A DNA stretch of 64,000 nt from a virus. The translations under genes were made by a program, and so were the position numbers. Of the stretch, positions 15,154 through 22,572 are shown piece after piece. The notes beneath the pieces were generated by a model. It was not told where the DNA came from, did no database searches, and was given only the letters and a program-made list of their open reading frames with translations. The stretch covers positions 1-64,000 of the IMG/VR virus record IMGVR_UViG_3300028809_000012, one strand, 5' to 3'. Position 1 is the stretch's first letter. Every line of letters starts with the position of its first letter.

Positions 15154-15821
15154 CGGCCAAGGCGGACGACCACGCTGAGGAGCGCGAGCGAGTAGGCGAT
15201 TGGGGGTGCACCAGTAGCGGGCGCAGGTACTATCCTGCCGATCCCCGCCCCGGCGACTTCGACATCGAAGACATCGCGCACGCGCTCTCTCTGCAATGCA
15301 GGTTCGGGGGCCATGTTCGTCGTCACTACTCCGTGGCGGAGCATTGTGTCCACGTGTCGTACGAGTGCTGCGGAAAGTACACACTGGACGGCCTGCTGCA
15401 CGACGCCAGCGAGGCGTATCTGGTGGACATGCCGCGGCCGGCCAAGGGTGCGCCGGGGATGGAGGGATACGGGCGCATGGAAGCACGGCTGATGGCGGCG
15501 CTGATTCCGCAACTGCGAAACTTCCCGCGGCGCCGGCCGGTCAACGTGTGGGAGACGCCCGCCTGCGTGGCCGTGGCCGACGAACGAATGCTGGCGACGG
15601 AGGCGCGCGACCTTATGCCGCAGGATGGCCCCGGAGGCGTCAAGGGATGGAGTCTGAACCACGAGCCTTACCCGCACCTGTCCGTGCGCCGTCCGTGGGG
15701 CCACGCGAAGGCCAAGCGCCGCTTCTTGCGCCGATATCGCGAGCTTACGTGGCAGACCACGCGGTGGGATCGCTTCGTTATCGCCGTGCGACGTCTGCTG
15801 GGAAAGGACGGATGCAGATGA
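15150..15821 (+). CDS. HD-domain phosphohydrolase
   Basis: A 223-aa protein of the HD superfamily related to 5'-nucleotidase YfbR. Visible motifs are the phage-type N-terminus GRRYYPADPRPGDFDIEDIA, QCRFGGHVRRHYSVAEHC (metal His), LLHDASEAYL (HD motif) and a later D in ADERMLATEARDLM. It probably dephosphorylates nucleotides and so shapes the dNTP pool during infection. It starts with GTG overlapping the regulator stop. Confidence 0.85.
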   Translation: MTAKADDHAEERERVGDWGCTSSGRRYYPADPRPGDFDIEDIAHALSLQCRFGGHVRRHYSVAEHCVHVSYECCGKYTLDGLLHDASEAYLVDMPRPAKGAPGMEGYGRMEARLMAALIPQLRNFPRRRPVNVWETPACVAVADERMLATEARDLMPQDGPGGVKGWSLNHEPYPHLSVRRPWGHAKAKRRFLRRYRELTWQTTRWDRFVIAVRRLLGKDGCR

Positions 15822-16207
15822 CGAGGGATGAGGTGCTACAGGAGATCCAGCGGCGGATCTCGGAGCACAAGGGGTACAGGTTGGAGCCTTCCCACCGAAG
15901 GCTCCTTGGTAGCTTGGACCCCTCATCAGCGCCGTACGCCTTCGTCCCCCGCTGGCCGCAGGATTGGTGCGACGTGCGCGCGCTGGTGGAGGAGATGAAA
16001 GAGGCGGGCGCAGAGGTGCAGATCGGGGCGACCACGCAGGGCGCTTGCGCATGGCTCTGGCTACCCGGCCACCGCATGGTCATAGGGCACGCGTACGACC
16101 ATGCTGGCTTCGGTCGCGATGAGGCCGAAGCCATCGCCCGCTGCTACTGCGCCTGGAAGGGGATCGACCTGTCCGACTTCATGGAGCTGAGCGATGGACG
16201 CGCCTAA
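15812..16207 (+). CDS. Phage ABA-sandwich-like protein
   Basis: A 131-aa protein. The segment WCDVRALVEEMKEAGAEVQI followed by an aromatic beta strand and ending in DEAEAIARCYCAWKG resembles the phage ABA-sandwich domain family, small proteins of unknown function found in many siphophages. The start could be ATG 15812 or 15818; the former has AAAGGA nearer. It overlaps both neighbours. Confidence 0.6.
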   Translation: MQMTRDEVLQEIQRRISEHKGYRLEPSHRRLLGSLDPSSAPYAFVPRWPQDWCDVRALVEEMKEAGAEVQIGATTQGACAWLWLPGHRMVIGHAYDHAGFGRDEAEAIARCYCAWKGIDLSDFMELSDGRA

Positions 16208-16313
16208 GCTGCCTGGACCGGGGGTGATCTACACCGTGCTTGCGTTCGCCCTCGTAGGTGGGGCGGCGATCGTAGGCGAGCGGCTTGCGGAGCGGATTGA
16301 ACAAGACCCTTGA
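16194..16313 (+). CDS. Single-span membrane mini-protein (39 aa)
   Basis: ATG 16194, overlapping the previous gene. One hydrophobic span (VIYTVLAFALVGGAAIVG) is followed by a charged end ERLAERIEQDP. The last eleven residues are identical to the C-terminus of the large terminase at 18892 because the DNA there is a 108-bp duplicate. Too small to classify; could be a holin-like or accessory peptide. Confidence 0.55.
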   Translation: MDAPKLPGPGVIYTVLAFALVGGAAIVGERLAERIEQDP

Positions 16314-16385
16314 CTTCGCATCCAGCATAAGCTAGCTTAGGTGCAGTGAAGTCAACCAACCCACCAGCCACAGGGCAGACGGAGA
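16278..16385 (+). repeat. 108-bp direct repeat, copy 1
   Basis: Identical over 108 bases to 18857-18964. It contains the last codons of the upstream gene, a complete promoter and the 5' leader up to the next ribosome-binding site. The two copies flank the large terminase region. Confidence 0.9.
16310..16354 (+). promoter_or_regulatory. Promoter with palindromic operator, copy 1
   Basis: TTGACT (16310-16315) and TAGCTT (16333-16338) are spaced 17. The -10 lies in a perfect palindrome AAGCTAGCTT (16329-16338), and the -35 block TTGACTTC is mirrored by GAAGTCAA at 16347-16354, so two nested dyads share nearly the same centre. The copy at 22051 changes the palindrome to AAGTTAACTT with symmetry kept, suggesting a protein-binding operator. 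Confidence 0.7.
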
Positions 16386-16386
16386 G

Positions 16387-16623
16387 ATGATGGCGATCCT
16401 TTACGCGGTGATGCTCACGACCCCCAACGTCCCCGACGCGCACTACGTCGCGAAGCCGGTTCTGGGAGACAAGAGTCAGTACGTGCAGGACGCGCGGACG
16501 TGGAAGACTGAGAGCGGCGCGCTCGGCTACGTGGCAGCGCATCCCGAGATCCTCCACCGGGGAGCGGTCGCGACGATCGTCAGGGTGGAACGCAAGGGTC
16601 GGATTCAGACTCGCATCCCGTAG
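16387..16623 (+). CDS. Hypothetical protein (78 aa)
   Basis: First gene after promoter copy 1, with GGAG directly before the start. The product (AILYAVMLTTPNVPDAHYVA near the start) looks like a single small alpha/beta domain; it ends ERKGRIQTRIP. No family is recognised. A hairpin follows. Confidence 0.6.
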   Translation: MMAILYAVMLTTPNVPDAHYVAKPVLGDKSQYVQDARTWKTESGALGYVAAHPEILHRGAVATIVRVERKGRIQTRIP

Positions 16624-16630
16624 CGCGATC

Positions 16631-16664
16631 GGCGGGCCGCCCCCGATTCAGCGAGCGGCCCGCC
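16631..16664 (+). terminator. Hairpin followed by C/T run
   Basis: Arms GGCGGGCCGC (16631-16640) and GCGGCCCGCC (16655-16664) form a 10-bp stem with a 14-base loop, followed by CCCCCC and TTT. It separates the 16387 gene from the terminase module and may act as a weak terminator. Confidence 0.55.
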
Positions 16665-16700
16665 CCCCCCTTTCCTCCACCCTTGCTGGCAGGCGACGAG

Positions 16701-17219
16701 ATGAGCGAGACGACGACGGAGGAGCGGGTGCAGGCGGACGAGGTCATGGGCGACGCCCGGGAGACGGTGGCCCGGGCGGCGGATCAATGGGCGCGGATGG
16801 AGGACGCCTGGGCGACGAGCGTGGCGGCGGGCGAGAACTGTCGGCCGGCGGATGTCGTCGCGGCGCGGTCCCGCGCGGCCGAGCTTCGGGCGGTCGCAGC
16901 CGCCATCCGGGCGCTGCCCGACCTGAATGCGCTGGTGGCGGATCTGGCGGCGCTGCCCACGACGCGGGAGCCGGGCGTAGGCCGGTGGGCCGAGCTGGAC
17001 GCCCTGATCCTCCGCGCCCGCACCCTGATGGGAGATCGTCGTCTTGCTGGGGCTCTGCATCCCGGCGCTGCTGCTCACCGTGGCGCTGCACGTCGTGGAG
17101 CGGGCAGCGGAGCGACGAAAGTGGCGCAGGTACGGGATCGTGCCGCCGCACGAACGCAACCGCCTCCGGTAGAACAATCCCTCTCCCCCCCCCCATTCAA
17201 TCCAAGCAGTAATCCGTGA
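16701..17219 (+). CDS. Accessory protein with ALILRARTL cassette, C-terminally extended
   Basis: A 172-aa ORF beginning MSETTTEERVQ. Residues about 70-110 (LVADLAALPTTREPG, then LDALILRARTLMGD) match the C-termini of the genes at 19207 and 23200, which stop right after this motif. Here the frame continues for about 60 residues of Pro/Ala/Arg-rich sequence that overlaps a plausible membrane-protein gene, so the extension probably reflects a lost stop codon. Function unknown. Confidence 0.55.
   Translation: MSETTTEERVQADEVMGDARETVARAADQWARMEDAWATSVAAGENCRPADVVAARSRAAELRAVAAAIRALPDLNALVADLAALPTTREPGVGRWAELDALILRARTLMGDRRLAGALHPGAAAHRGAARRGAGSGATKVAQVRDRAAARTQPPPVEQSLSPPPFNPSSNP
17044..17172 (+). 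CDS. Possible membrane mini-protein overlapping the previous gene
   Basis: A TTG start at 17044 with GGGAG ten bases upstream gives 42 residues: a hydrophobic span (LGLCIPALLLTVALHVV) followed by a basic tail (ERRKWRRYGIVPPHERNRLR). The alternative frame is low-complexity here. The layout resembles small phage membrane proteins beside terminases, but the TTG start keeps confidence low. Confidence 0.4.
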   Translation: MLGLCIPALLLTVALHVVERAAERRKWRRYGIVPPHERNRLR

Positions 17220-18892
17220 GCGCGATTGACGATCTGGTATCTCCGTGGGCTCCTCGGCGGGACTTGCTGCGTCCCGCCGAGTTTCCGTTTGTCCCCCACG
17301 AGGGACAGGAAGAATACTGCATTGCGGACTACTCCGTTGTCCTGAATATCGCCTCAAATCGGTACGGGAAGACGACAATCGCACATATTGACAACATCTG
17401 GCGAGCCCACGGGGTGCACCCGTACAAGCGGGTGCCGCTCATCGAGACGCTGTGGTCTGGCTTCCCCGATTTCCCCTTCTATGAGAAGGTGACGCGGAAG
17501 ATCTTCCTCTCTCTCGTTCCCCCTCGCCTGCTGGTGCACTGGAGCGAGCAGCACAAGTGCGCCACGATCCGGCGGGTGGACGGCGGCGTCTGCCGGATCT
17601 GGTTCGTGTCGTACGAGCAGGCCGCAACGAGTTGGACGGGTGACGCGGTGGGGCACATCCACCTGGACGAGCCGGTGCCGGAGGAGCACTTCAACGAGGC
17701 CGCCGCCCGCGTGGCGACCACGGGCGGGCAGATTTACATCACCGTCACGCCGGTCAACGGGCTGGGCTGGATGGAGGAGGGGTTGTACCTGCCCGCCGGC
17801 AACAAGGGGGGCGACAACCCGGACGTGTACGTGATCGAAGGCGGGCTGGCGGAGTACGACGAAGCACTGGAGAAGCGGGATCGGGCCAGCATGGGGGTGG
17901 GTCGCATTAAAGTGCCCCACATGGACCGCGAGAAGGTACTCCGCTTCGCCCGCCGCTACAAAGACCCGGCGGAGCGGATGGTACGCGTCTTCGGCATCTA
18001 CAAGCGCCGCACCGGGGGCGTGTATGCGGACTTCGACCCGGCGGTGCACGTCATCCCTGCCTTCAAGGTGCCGCAGTACTACGAGGTGTGGGGTGGTTGC
18101 GATTCGGCGTACTACTTCGCCCTTGTCATCAAGGCGATGGACGAGACGGGGCGCGTGTACACCGTGTACGAGTATTTCAGCGGCAGCGGGGAGACAGCGG
18201 AGCAGCGGGTGTCCGCGGTGTGGCGCGATCTCACCAGGGGCCGTACGGTGGAGAGCACCGACGAGGAGGGCAAGACCCGGAGCCGGTTCTATCCCCCCGT
18301 GCTACCGTGGCTCAACGAGGACCGGGACGCCACGCTCACCATTTACATCGACACCGCCGCGCTCCAAGATAGCATTGAGCTGAACGCCGCTGCGGCGGAG
18401 ATCGGCGCCCGGCTCATCTTCGCGCAGCTCGACCAGAAGCTAAAGGCGGTGGACGCGGGCATTCGCATGCTGCAAAACCTGTTGGCCCCCAGCACACGCA
18501 GAGAGCCGCCGCCGCAGGTGCACCGGGACGATCCTAGCCCCGTGGGCGAGCCGCGCTGGTACATCTTTGACAACCTGTACAGCGAATGGGTGCACCTGCG
18601 GCCGGGGGCGGACGCCAGTGACGAGGGCGAATTCATGGCTGGATCGCGCCTGCTATGGGAGATGAAGAATCTGCGCTGGAAGAAGCCCAAGCCCTATGAG
18701 GCGCACACGCCGGGTCCGGACAAGAACACGGCTGGAGGTATGCACATGCTGGACGGTGAACGCTACGCGACCCTTGCGCGTGTGGCACCCCCGGAGCTGG
18801 TGACGCAGGAGAGGCGTGGCGAGACGGCGCGGGAGCGCCGGGTCCGTGAACACCGGGAGCGGCTTGCGGAGCGGATTGAACAAGACCCTTGA
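17216..18892 (+). CDS. Terminase large subunit
   Basis: A 558-aa DNA-packaging motor. The ATPase domain has the adenine and Walker A region NIASNRYGKTT (about 45-55), Walker B HIHLDEPVPEE (about 149-159) and YITVTPVNG as the coupling segment. The nuclease domain begins near WGGCDSAYYFALVI (acidic residue near 295) with IYIDTAALQ (about 376) as a second acidic site. It cuts concatemeric DNA and drives it into the prohead through the portal at 23644. The last eleven residues are encoded by the 108-bp repeat, so its C-terminus was exchanged or copied. GTG start with a weak ribosome-binding site. Confidence 0.88.
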   Translation: MSAIDDLVSPWAPRRDLLRPAEFPFVPHEGQEEYCIADYSVVLNIASNRYGKTTIAHIDNIWRAHGVHPYKRVPLIETLWSGFPDFPFYEKVTRKIFLSLVPPRLLVHWSEQHKCATIRRVDGGVCRIWFVSYEQAATSWTGDAVGHIHLDEPVPEEHFNEAAARVATTGGQIYITVTPVNGLGWMEEGLYLPAGNKGGDNPDVYVIEGGLAEYDEALEKRDRASMGVGRIKVPHMDREKVLRFARRYKDPAERMVRVFGIYKRRTGGVYADFDPAVHVIPAFKVPQYYEVWGGCDSAYYFALVIKAMDETGRVYTVYEYFSGSGETAEQRVSAVWRDLTRGRTVESTDEEGKTRSRFYPPVLPWLNEDRDATLTIYIDTAALQDSIELNAAAAEIGARLIFAQLDQKLKAVDAGIRMLQNLLAPSTRREPPPQVHRDDPSPVGEPRWYIFDNLYSEWVHLRPGADASDEGEFMAGSRLLWEMKNLRWKKPKPYEAHTPGPDKNTAGGMHMLDGERYATLARVAPPELVTQERRGETARERRVREHRERLAERIEQDP

Positions 18893-18964
18893 CTTCGCAT
18901 CCAGCATAAGCTAGCTTAGGTGCAGTGAAGTCAACCAACCCACCAGCCACAGGGCAGACGGAGA
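18857..18964 (+). repeat. 108-bp direct repeat, copy 2
   Basis: Identical to 16278-16385. It encodes the terminase C-terminus, then a promoter, then the leader of the next gene. Recombination between the copies would delete or duplicate the 2.6-kb terminase segment. Confidence 0.9.
18889..18933 (+). promoter_or_regulatory. Promoter with palindromic operator, copy 2
   Basis: TTGACT at 18889-18894 and TAGCTT at 18912-18917, identical to copy 1 including the AAGCTAGCTT palindrome and the mirrored GAAGTCAA. It overlaps the terminase stop and would drive the accessory genes from 18964. Confidence 0.7.
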
Positions 18965-19191
18965 TGAGCAAACAGGCGATAGGCGGCTTGATGGTCGTGG
19001 AGGCCACGGCCGGATACGCGAACTCCACGCTGAACGGCTCCGAATGCGTGGTGGTCCACGATTCCGGCGAACTCGTCTGGACCCCGGAAGGCTGGCGAGG
19101 ATCGAACGGGGTGACGGTCCTGCTTCTCTCGGGGTCGCGAGCCGGACGCGAGTGGGATCTACTCCGCGAGCACCTTCGCCCCCTCGCCTGA
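18964..19191 (+). CDS. Hypothetical protein (75 aa)
   Basis: ATG 18964 directly after the repeat leader. The product has beta-rich character (ECVVVHDSGELVWTPEGWRG, VTVLLLSGSRAGREW) and may be a small single-domain protein. No family recognised. It occupies the same relation to promoter copy 2 as 16387 does to copy 1. Confidence 0.6.
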   Translation: MSKQAIGGLMVVEATAGYANSTLNGSECVVVHDSGELVWTPEGWRGSNGVTVLLLSGSRAGREWDLLREHLRPLA

Positions 19192-19206
19192 CCCCCACCT
19201 TCAGGC

Positions 19207-19536
19207 ATGACGATGAGCGAGACGACAACGGAGGAGCGGGTGCAGGACAAAGCGGTGGAATGGTTCGAGGGGATGTCCGCGCTGGATCGCGAGGAAGCCG
19301 GCAAACTCCCGGCCTCCTCGATGCGCGGGATGCTGGAGCTCTCTGCCACCCGCTACCGCCGCGCCGCCGCCGCCCTACGCGAACAGCCGGACCTGCGGGC
19401 GCTGGTGGAGGAGCTGGCGGCGCTGCCCACGGTGGGCGAGTGGCTGGAGACCGACGACCGCGACGTTGACAGCGATGAGTTAGGCGCCCGCCTCGACGCG
19501 CTGATCCTCCGCGCCCGCACCCTGACCGGAGACTGA
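19207..19536 (+). CDS. Accessory protein of the MSETTTEER / ALILRARTL family
   Basis: 109 residues starting MTMSETTTEERVQ and ending LDALILRARTLTGD. The central part is helical (AVEWFEGMSALDREEAGKLP, RYRRAAAALREQPDLRALVE). Paralogous ends occur at 16701 and 23200, and the N-terminal start at 22919, suggesting modular exchange of gene ends. Function unknown. Confidence 0.65.
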   Translation: MTMSETTTEERVQDKAVEWFEGMSALDREEAGKLPASSMRGMLELSATRYRRAAAALREQPDLRALVEELAALPTVGEWLETDDRDVDSDELGARLDALILRARTLTGD

Positions 19537-19538
19537 CG

Positions 19539-19787
19539 ATGAGCGAGATCGATACGAAGGAGTGCGGCGTGCCCGAGTGGACCCGCTTCCTCACGGTAGA
19601 TGCAGACGGCACCGTGTGGGCGTGGGATCACCTGCCGGAGTGCTGGGATGGGACCTGGCTGCCCACCTCTCTCGAACGGTCGCGTCACGGACGGATCAAC
19701 CCGACGGACGACGTGGCCCGCCTCTTGGCTGGGCAGCCCGAGTGCGCGCTGCCATGGCCCATCACCACGGAGGCCGATCATGGCTGA
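19539..19787 (+). CDS. Hypothetical protein (82 aa)
   Basis: ATG 19539, two bases after the previous stop. The product is rich in Trp and acidic residues (VPEWTRFLTVDADGTVWAWD, ECWDGTWLP) and ends near ALPWPITTEADHG. No family recognised. It overlaps the next start. Confidence 0.6.
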   Translation: MSEIDTKECGVPEWTRFLTVDADGTVWAWDHLPECWDGTWLPTSLERSRHGRINPTDDVARLLAGQPECALPWPITTEADHG

Positions 19788-20112
19788 CTGGCTGGAGACG
19801 CTGAAGGAGGGCGACGAGGTGGTCGTCTCCGGGCCGTGGTCGGGGCTGTCGCTGGAGCGCATCACGCGGGCGTCAGCGACCCAGGTCGCCGTGGGCGCGA
19901 CGAAGTTTCGGCGTTCAGATGGCCGGCAGGTCGGCGGCAAGGGGTATCGCTTCCCCACCATCAAGGAGCCCACGCCGGAGTTGCGTCAGAAGATCGCCCA
20001 CGACCGGGTCGCGTCCAAGCTCGCCGGGATGCGCCCTGAATCGTGGCGCGCCCTCCCCCTGGAGACGCTGGAAGCGATCGCCGCCCTCATCGACGGAGCC
20101 GCCCATGGCTGA
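19780..20112 (+). CDS. Hypothetical protein (110 aa)
   Basis: ATG 19780, overlapping the previous stop. The N-terminus looks like a small beta-barrel or SH3-like domain (WLETLKEGDEVVVSGPWSG, ITRASATQVAVGATKFRRSD), followed by a helical tail. Phage proteins with this pattern are common but uncharacterised. Confidence 0.6.
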   Translation: MADWLETLKEGDEVVVSGPWSGLSLERITRASATQVAVGATKFRRSDGRQVGGKGYRFPTIKEPTPELRQKIAHDRVASKLAGMRPESWRALPLETLEAIAALIDGAAHG

Positions 20113-20503
20113 GAACGAGACGAAGGAGCGCAACGGCCTGCTGCATCATCGGGCGGTAGCCGCGTACCTGAAGAAGCACCACGGCGCCGTCTACGAAGAG
20201 GCGCTTGCGCACGTGGTGGACGAGTACGTGGGGGTCGTGGAGCCCACGACGGAGTACGCGCGGGAGCTGGCAACGCTCCACGGCACCCCCTCCCACCCGG
20301 ACGGCGGGGTGCACACGCGCGCCAGCGAGGAGGACGCAGAGGCGATGGAGCCGTGCCCGTTCTGCGGCGGGACGGACGTCGAGGCCGACTACGCCTCATC
20401 GAGCATCGACTCCGGCGAGAGCATACAGTACCAAAGCGGATGCTGGGATTGCGATGCAGTCGGCCCGCCGGGAGACTCGCTGCAAGAGTCGCGTGAGCGA
20501 TGA
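20105..20503 (+). CDS. Lar-like zinc-ribbon protein (132 aa)
   Basis: ATG 20105 overlapping the previous stop. An N-terminal helical part (LLHHRAVAAYLKKHHGAVYE) is followed by a zinc ribbon: CPFCGGTDVEADY, then CWDCDAVGPPGD. This is the same type of ribbon as in the gene at 10556. A role in countering restriction is possible by analogy with Lar but not shown. Confidence 0.65.
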   Translation: MAENETKERNGLLHHRAVAAYLKKHHGAVYEEALAHVVDEYVGVVEPTTEYARELATLHGTPSHPDGGVHTRASEEDAEAMEPCPFCGGTDVEADYASSSIDSGESIQYQSGCWDCDAVGPPGDSLQESRER

Positions 20504-20539
20504 CGCTCGCCGCACCCCCAACCCCGATGGAGGCCGCTG

Positions 20540-20980
20540 ATGCCCACGGACGAGACGGTGAGAGAGGACACGCCCGCCACGGAGCCGCGGAAGTGGTGGG
20601 GGGACGGCAGCCCGTGGTGGTACGACGTGCTGGGCACCGGCGGCATGTACAAGGCGGTGCGCGCGCTGGTGCGCCGGATGGTGGACGAGGCTCGCAATCC
20701 CGACGAGACGGAAGAGTTCCCGCACCACACGTGGGCGCAGGCGCTGTGCATCGAAGTGCTGTCTTGCCTGCCCACCCCAGCCGCCCCCGTGGGGAGCGAG
20801 GCTGCACACAGCACGATCCGGCGCGCGCACGTCATGCTGGACCGTGCCAAATCGGAGCACGGGTTACGTCGCGCCACGAAAGGCGAGCGCGAAGACCTGC
20901 TCTCCGACTACACCTTGCCGGACGGCTCCGGCTTCACGTGCGTCTCGCCCGCCCCCTCCGGTGCACAGCAGGGACGGTGA
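20540..20980 (+). CDS. Hypothetical protein (146 aa)
   Basis: The product starts MPTDETVREDTPATEPRKWW and has a helical centre (MYKAVRALVRRMVDEARN, WAQALCIEVLSCLP, AHSTIRRAHVMLDRAK). No family is recognised. The next gene starts at GTGA over its stop. Confidence 0.55.
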   Translation: MPTDETVREDTPATEPRKWWGDGSPWWYDVLGTGGMYKAVRALVRRMVDEARNPDETEEFPHHTWAQALCIEVLSCLPTPAAPVGSEAAHSTIRRAHVMLDRAKSEHGLRRATKGEREDLLSDYTLPDGSGFTCVSPAPSGAQQGR

Positions 20981-21726
20981 ACCAGGGTCCAAGCCTTCCG
21001 CTTCGTCCGTGGATTGTACATCACGAGGACGCGGAAGGCGTGTCCCATGTGGATGTGGTGTGGCATTACAGCGGCAGTCTGGCGGTAGAGACTCTGGCGC
21101 CGTACGTACTGTTGGATGTACGCGAATTTCCACCTGAGATGATGGAGGATGAAGATGAGCGACGAGTGGATCATGGTGGCGGTGATGCTGGGTTCGATGC
21201 TGGCGGCTACGTTGTCGGTGGAGTGGGCGCGTCGCGAGAACCAGCGCCGGAACAAGATCGTGAGCGAGCTGTTGCAGTCGGCAGAGAAAAGGGAGCGGGA
21301 GTTGTGGGCCTTGTGGCGCGACCTGTCGCGGGCCGAGAAGGAGGCGAGCGCCACTACGTTGGAGAAAGTGATGCGCATGCAGCGGGAGGGCTTCATCGCC
21401 ATGCCAGAAGCGGAGCCGGCAGTGGTTCACGAGGGCGAGGAGCAGGAAGGCGAATGGTACGCGCCGGAGCCCATCAATTGGCGGACGCCTCCTCCCGACT
21501 CTGCGTAGTCACCGTGGAGGACGTGGCGAACGTACCGGAGAAGCAGAGGCGCCGACACGCGGTGGAGATGGTGCTGTCGGATCTGGAGGCGCAGGGCTGC
21601 GTGCTGCTGACGACGGGTGCGTTGCGGCTGCTGGCACCGCTGCTGGGTGAGGTGCACGAGCGTGTTCCGCTGAAGGAGCCGGTGCAGGTGAGAGGAAGGA
21701 GCCTGTTTGTCATTCACCCGCAGTAG
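20977..21726 (+). CDS. Long ORF with credible ends and a nested gene in its middle
   Basis: A GTG start at 20977 overlaps the previous stop. The first 60 residues (LPLRPWIVHHEDAEGVSHVD, AVETLAPYVLLDVREFPPEM) and the last 70 (VEDVANVPEKQRRRHAVEMV, TGALRLLAPLLGEVHERVPL) look like real protein. The central 110 residues are Gly/Ala/Arg-rich and lie over the membrane-protein gene at 21155. Either this is one 249-aa protein with an overprinted gene, or two former genes joined by loss of a stop; an internal GTG at 21514 could start the second. Confidence 0.5.
   Translation: MNQGPSLPLRPWIVHHEDAEGVSHVDVVWHYSGSLAVETLAPYVLLDVREFPPEMMEDEDERRVDHGGGDAGFDAGGYVVGGVGASREPAPEQDRERAVAVGREKGAGVVGLVARPVAGREGGERHYVGESDAHAAGGLHRHARSGAGSGSRGRGAGRRMVRAGAHQLADASSRLCVVTVEDVANVPEKQRRRHAVEMVLSDLEAQGCVLLTTGALRLLAPLLGEVHERVPLKEPVQVRGRSLFVIHPQ
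21155..21508 (+). CDS. Membrane-anchored coiled-coil protein (117 aa)
   Basis: ATG 21155 with GGAGG six bases upstream. A transmembrane helix (WIMVAVMLGSMLAATLSV, residues 5-22) is followed by a long charged helix with heptads (KIVSELLQSAEKRERELWAL, LSRAEKEASATTLEKVMRM) and a Pro-rich end. The shape resembles inner-membrane spanin-like or membrane-tethered accessory proteins. It lies inside the longer frame at 20977-21726. Confidence 0.65.
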   Translation: MSDEWIMVAVMLGSMLAATLSVEWARRENQRRNKIVSELLQSAEKRERELWALWRDLSRAEKEASATTLEKVMRMQREGFIAMPEAEPAVVHEGEEQEGEWYAPEPINWRTPPPDSA

Positions 21727-21743
21727 CCGAAGGAGAAAGCAGC

Positions 21744-22004
21744 ATGATGGAGAACCTGATCGTCATCTGTGTGTCAGTGATCGTGGGCGCGTTCGCTGGA
21801 CTGTTTGCCTTGGCGATCCTGGGTGAGTTAAGACCCGACCGCAAGGCGGCGCGCGCCGCGATAATCCGTGAAGCGTTATTGGAGAGAGCGCGTCGCAATG
21901 GCCATGGTTTGACCGTGCTGGAGAGGGAAGTTGACCGATTCGCAGGGCAGGGGCAGACGGGCCCTCCATCCATCCGCGGCCAATCGTCGCGTGCCGCCCC
22001 ATGA
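21744..22004 (+). CDS. Small membrane protein (86 aa)
   Basis: ATG 21744 with AAGGAGAAA upstream. Residues 4-27 form one membrane span (NLIVICVSVIVGAFAGLFAL), followed by a basic amphipathic helix (RPDRKAARAAIIREALLERA). Function unknown. Confidence 0.6.
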   Translation: MMENLIVICVSVIVGAFAGLFALAILGELRPDRKAARAAIIREALLERARRNGHGLTVLEREVDRFAGQGQTGPPSIRGQSSRAAP

Positions 22005-22050
22005 AGACGAGCCCAGGTCCATGAACTAGCGACGCGTCGTAACGTGGCCC

Positions 22051-22095
22051 TTGACTTCTCATATAGCCCAAGTTAACTTAGGTACAGTGAAGTTA
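22051..22095 (+). promoter_or_regulatory. Promoter with palindromic operator, copy 3 (diverged)
   Basis: TTGACT at 22051-22056 and TAACTT at 22074-22079, spacing 17. The -10 palindrome is AAGTTAACTT rather than AAGCTAGCTT: both half-sites changed together, so symmetry is preserved. The mirrored element reads GAAGTTAA. The downstream leader (CCAACCCA, GGGCAGGCGGAG) is also shared. Confidence 0.7.
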
Positions 22096-22124
22096 ACCAA
22101 CCCACAGCACGGGGCAGGCGGAGC

Positions 22125-22535
22125 ATGAGCACGACGACGGCGAGGAAGGCGGGCATCTGCTGCAACTGCAACGAGCCGTTCGCGGCGGGCGACCCGATCC
22201 GCTTCACCCGCGAGACGCGAACCGTGCACCTGGATGCGAACTCGTGGTCGCGCGCGTGGAACAAGCCGCGGCACGCTCACGCCTGCCATAACGCCGCCAT
22301 GGTGGCCGCATACCTCGCGAGCGTCGAGGAGCGCCGCGAGAGCCTGCGCCAGCAGGCGGCGTTCATGAGGGAGACCATCGGGGCCGACGCGTTCGAGGCC
22401 CGCCGGAGTCGGTTCGAGGAGTACCAGAGGCCGAAGTTCGAGGCGCTGGACGCCGAGGAGGCCCACATCCGCGAGCACGGCCATCCGTACCCCGAGGAGG
22501 TGGCCGCCAAGGCCGCCGCGCGCCTTTCAGCCTGA
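22125..22535 (+). CDS. Zinc-binding helical protein (136 aa)
   Basis: First gene after promoter copy 3. The N-terminus holds CCNCNEPFAAGDPIRF and, about 50 residues on, HAHACHNA, a split Cys/His pattern that likely binds zinc (PARP-type or treble-clef-like CxxC...HxxxC). The C-terminal half is a long charged helix (RRESLRQQAAFMRETIGADA). No specific function assigned. Confidence 0.6.
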   Translation: MSTTTARKAGICCNCNEPFAAGDPIRFTRETRTVHLDANSWSRAWNKPRHAHACHNAAMVAAYLASVEERRESLRQQAAFMRETIGADAFEARRSRFEEYQRPKFEALDAEEAHIREHGHPYPEEVAAKAAARLSA

Positions 22536-22572
22536 CACCTTCCCCTCCACCCTTACACTGGCAGGCGACGAG

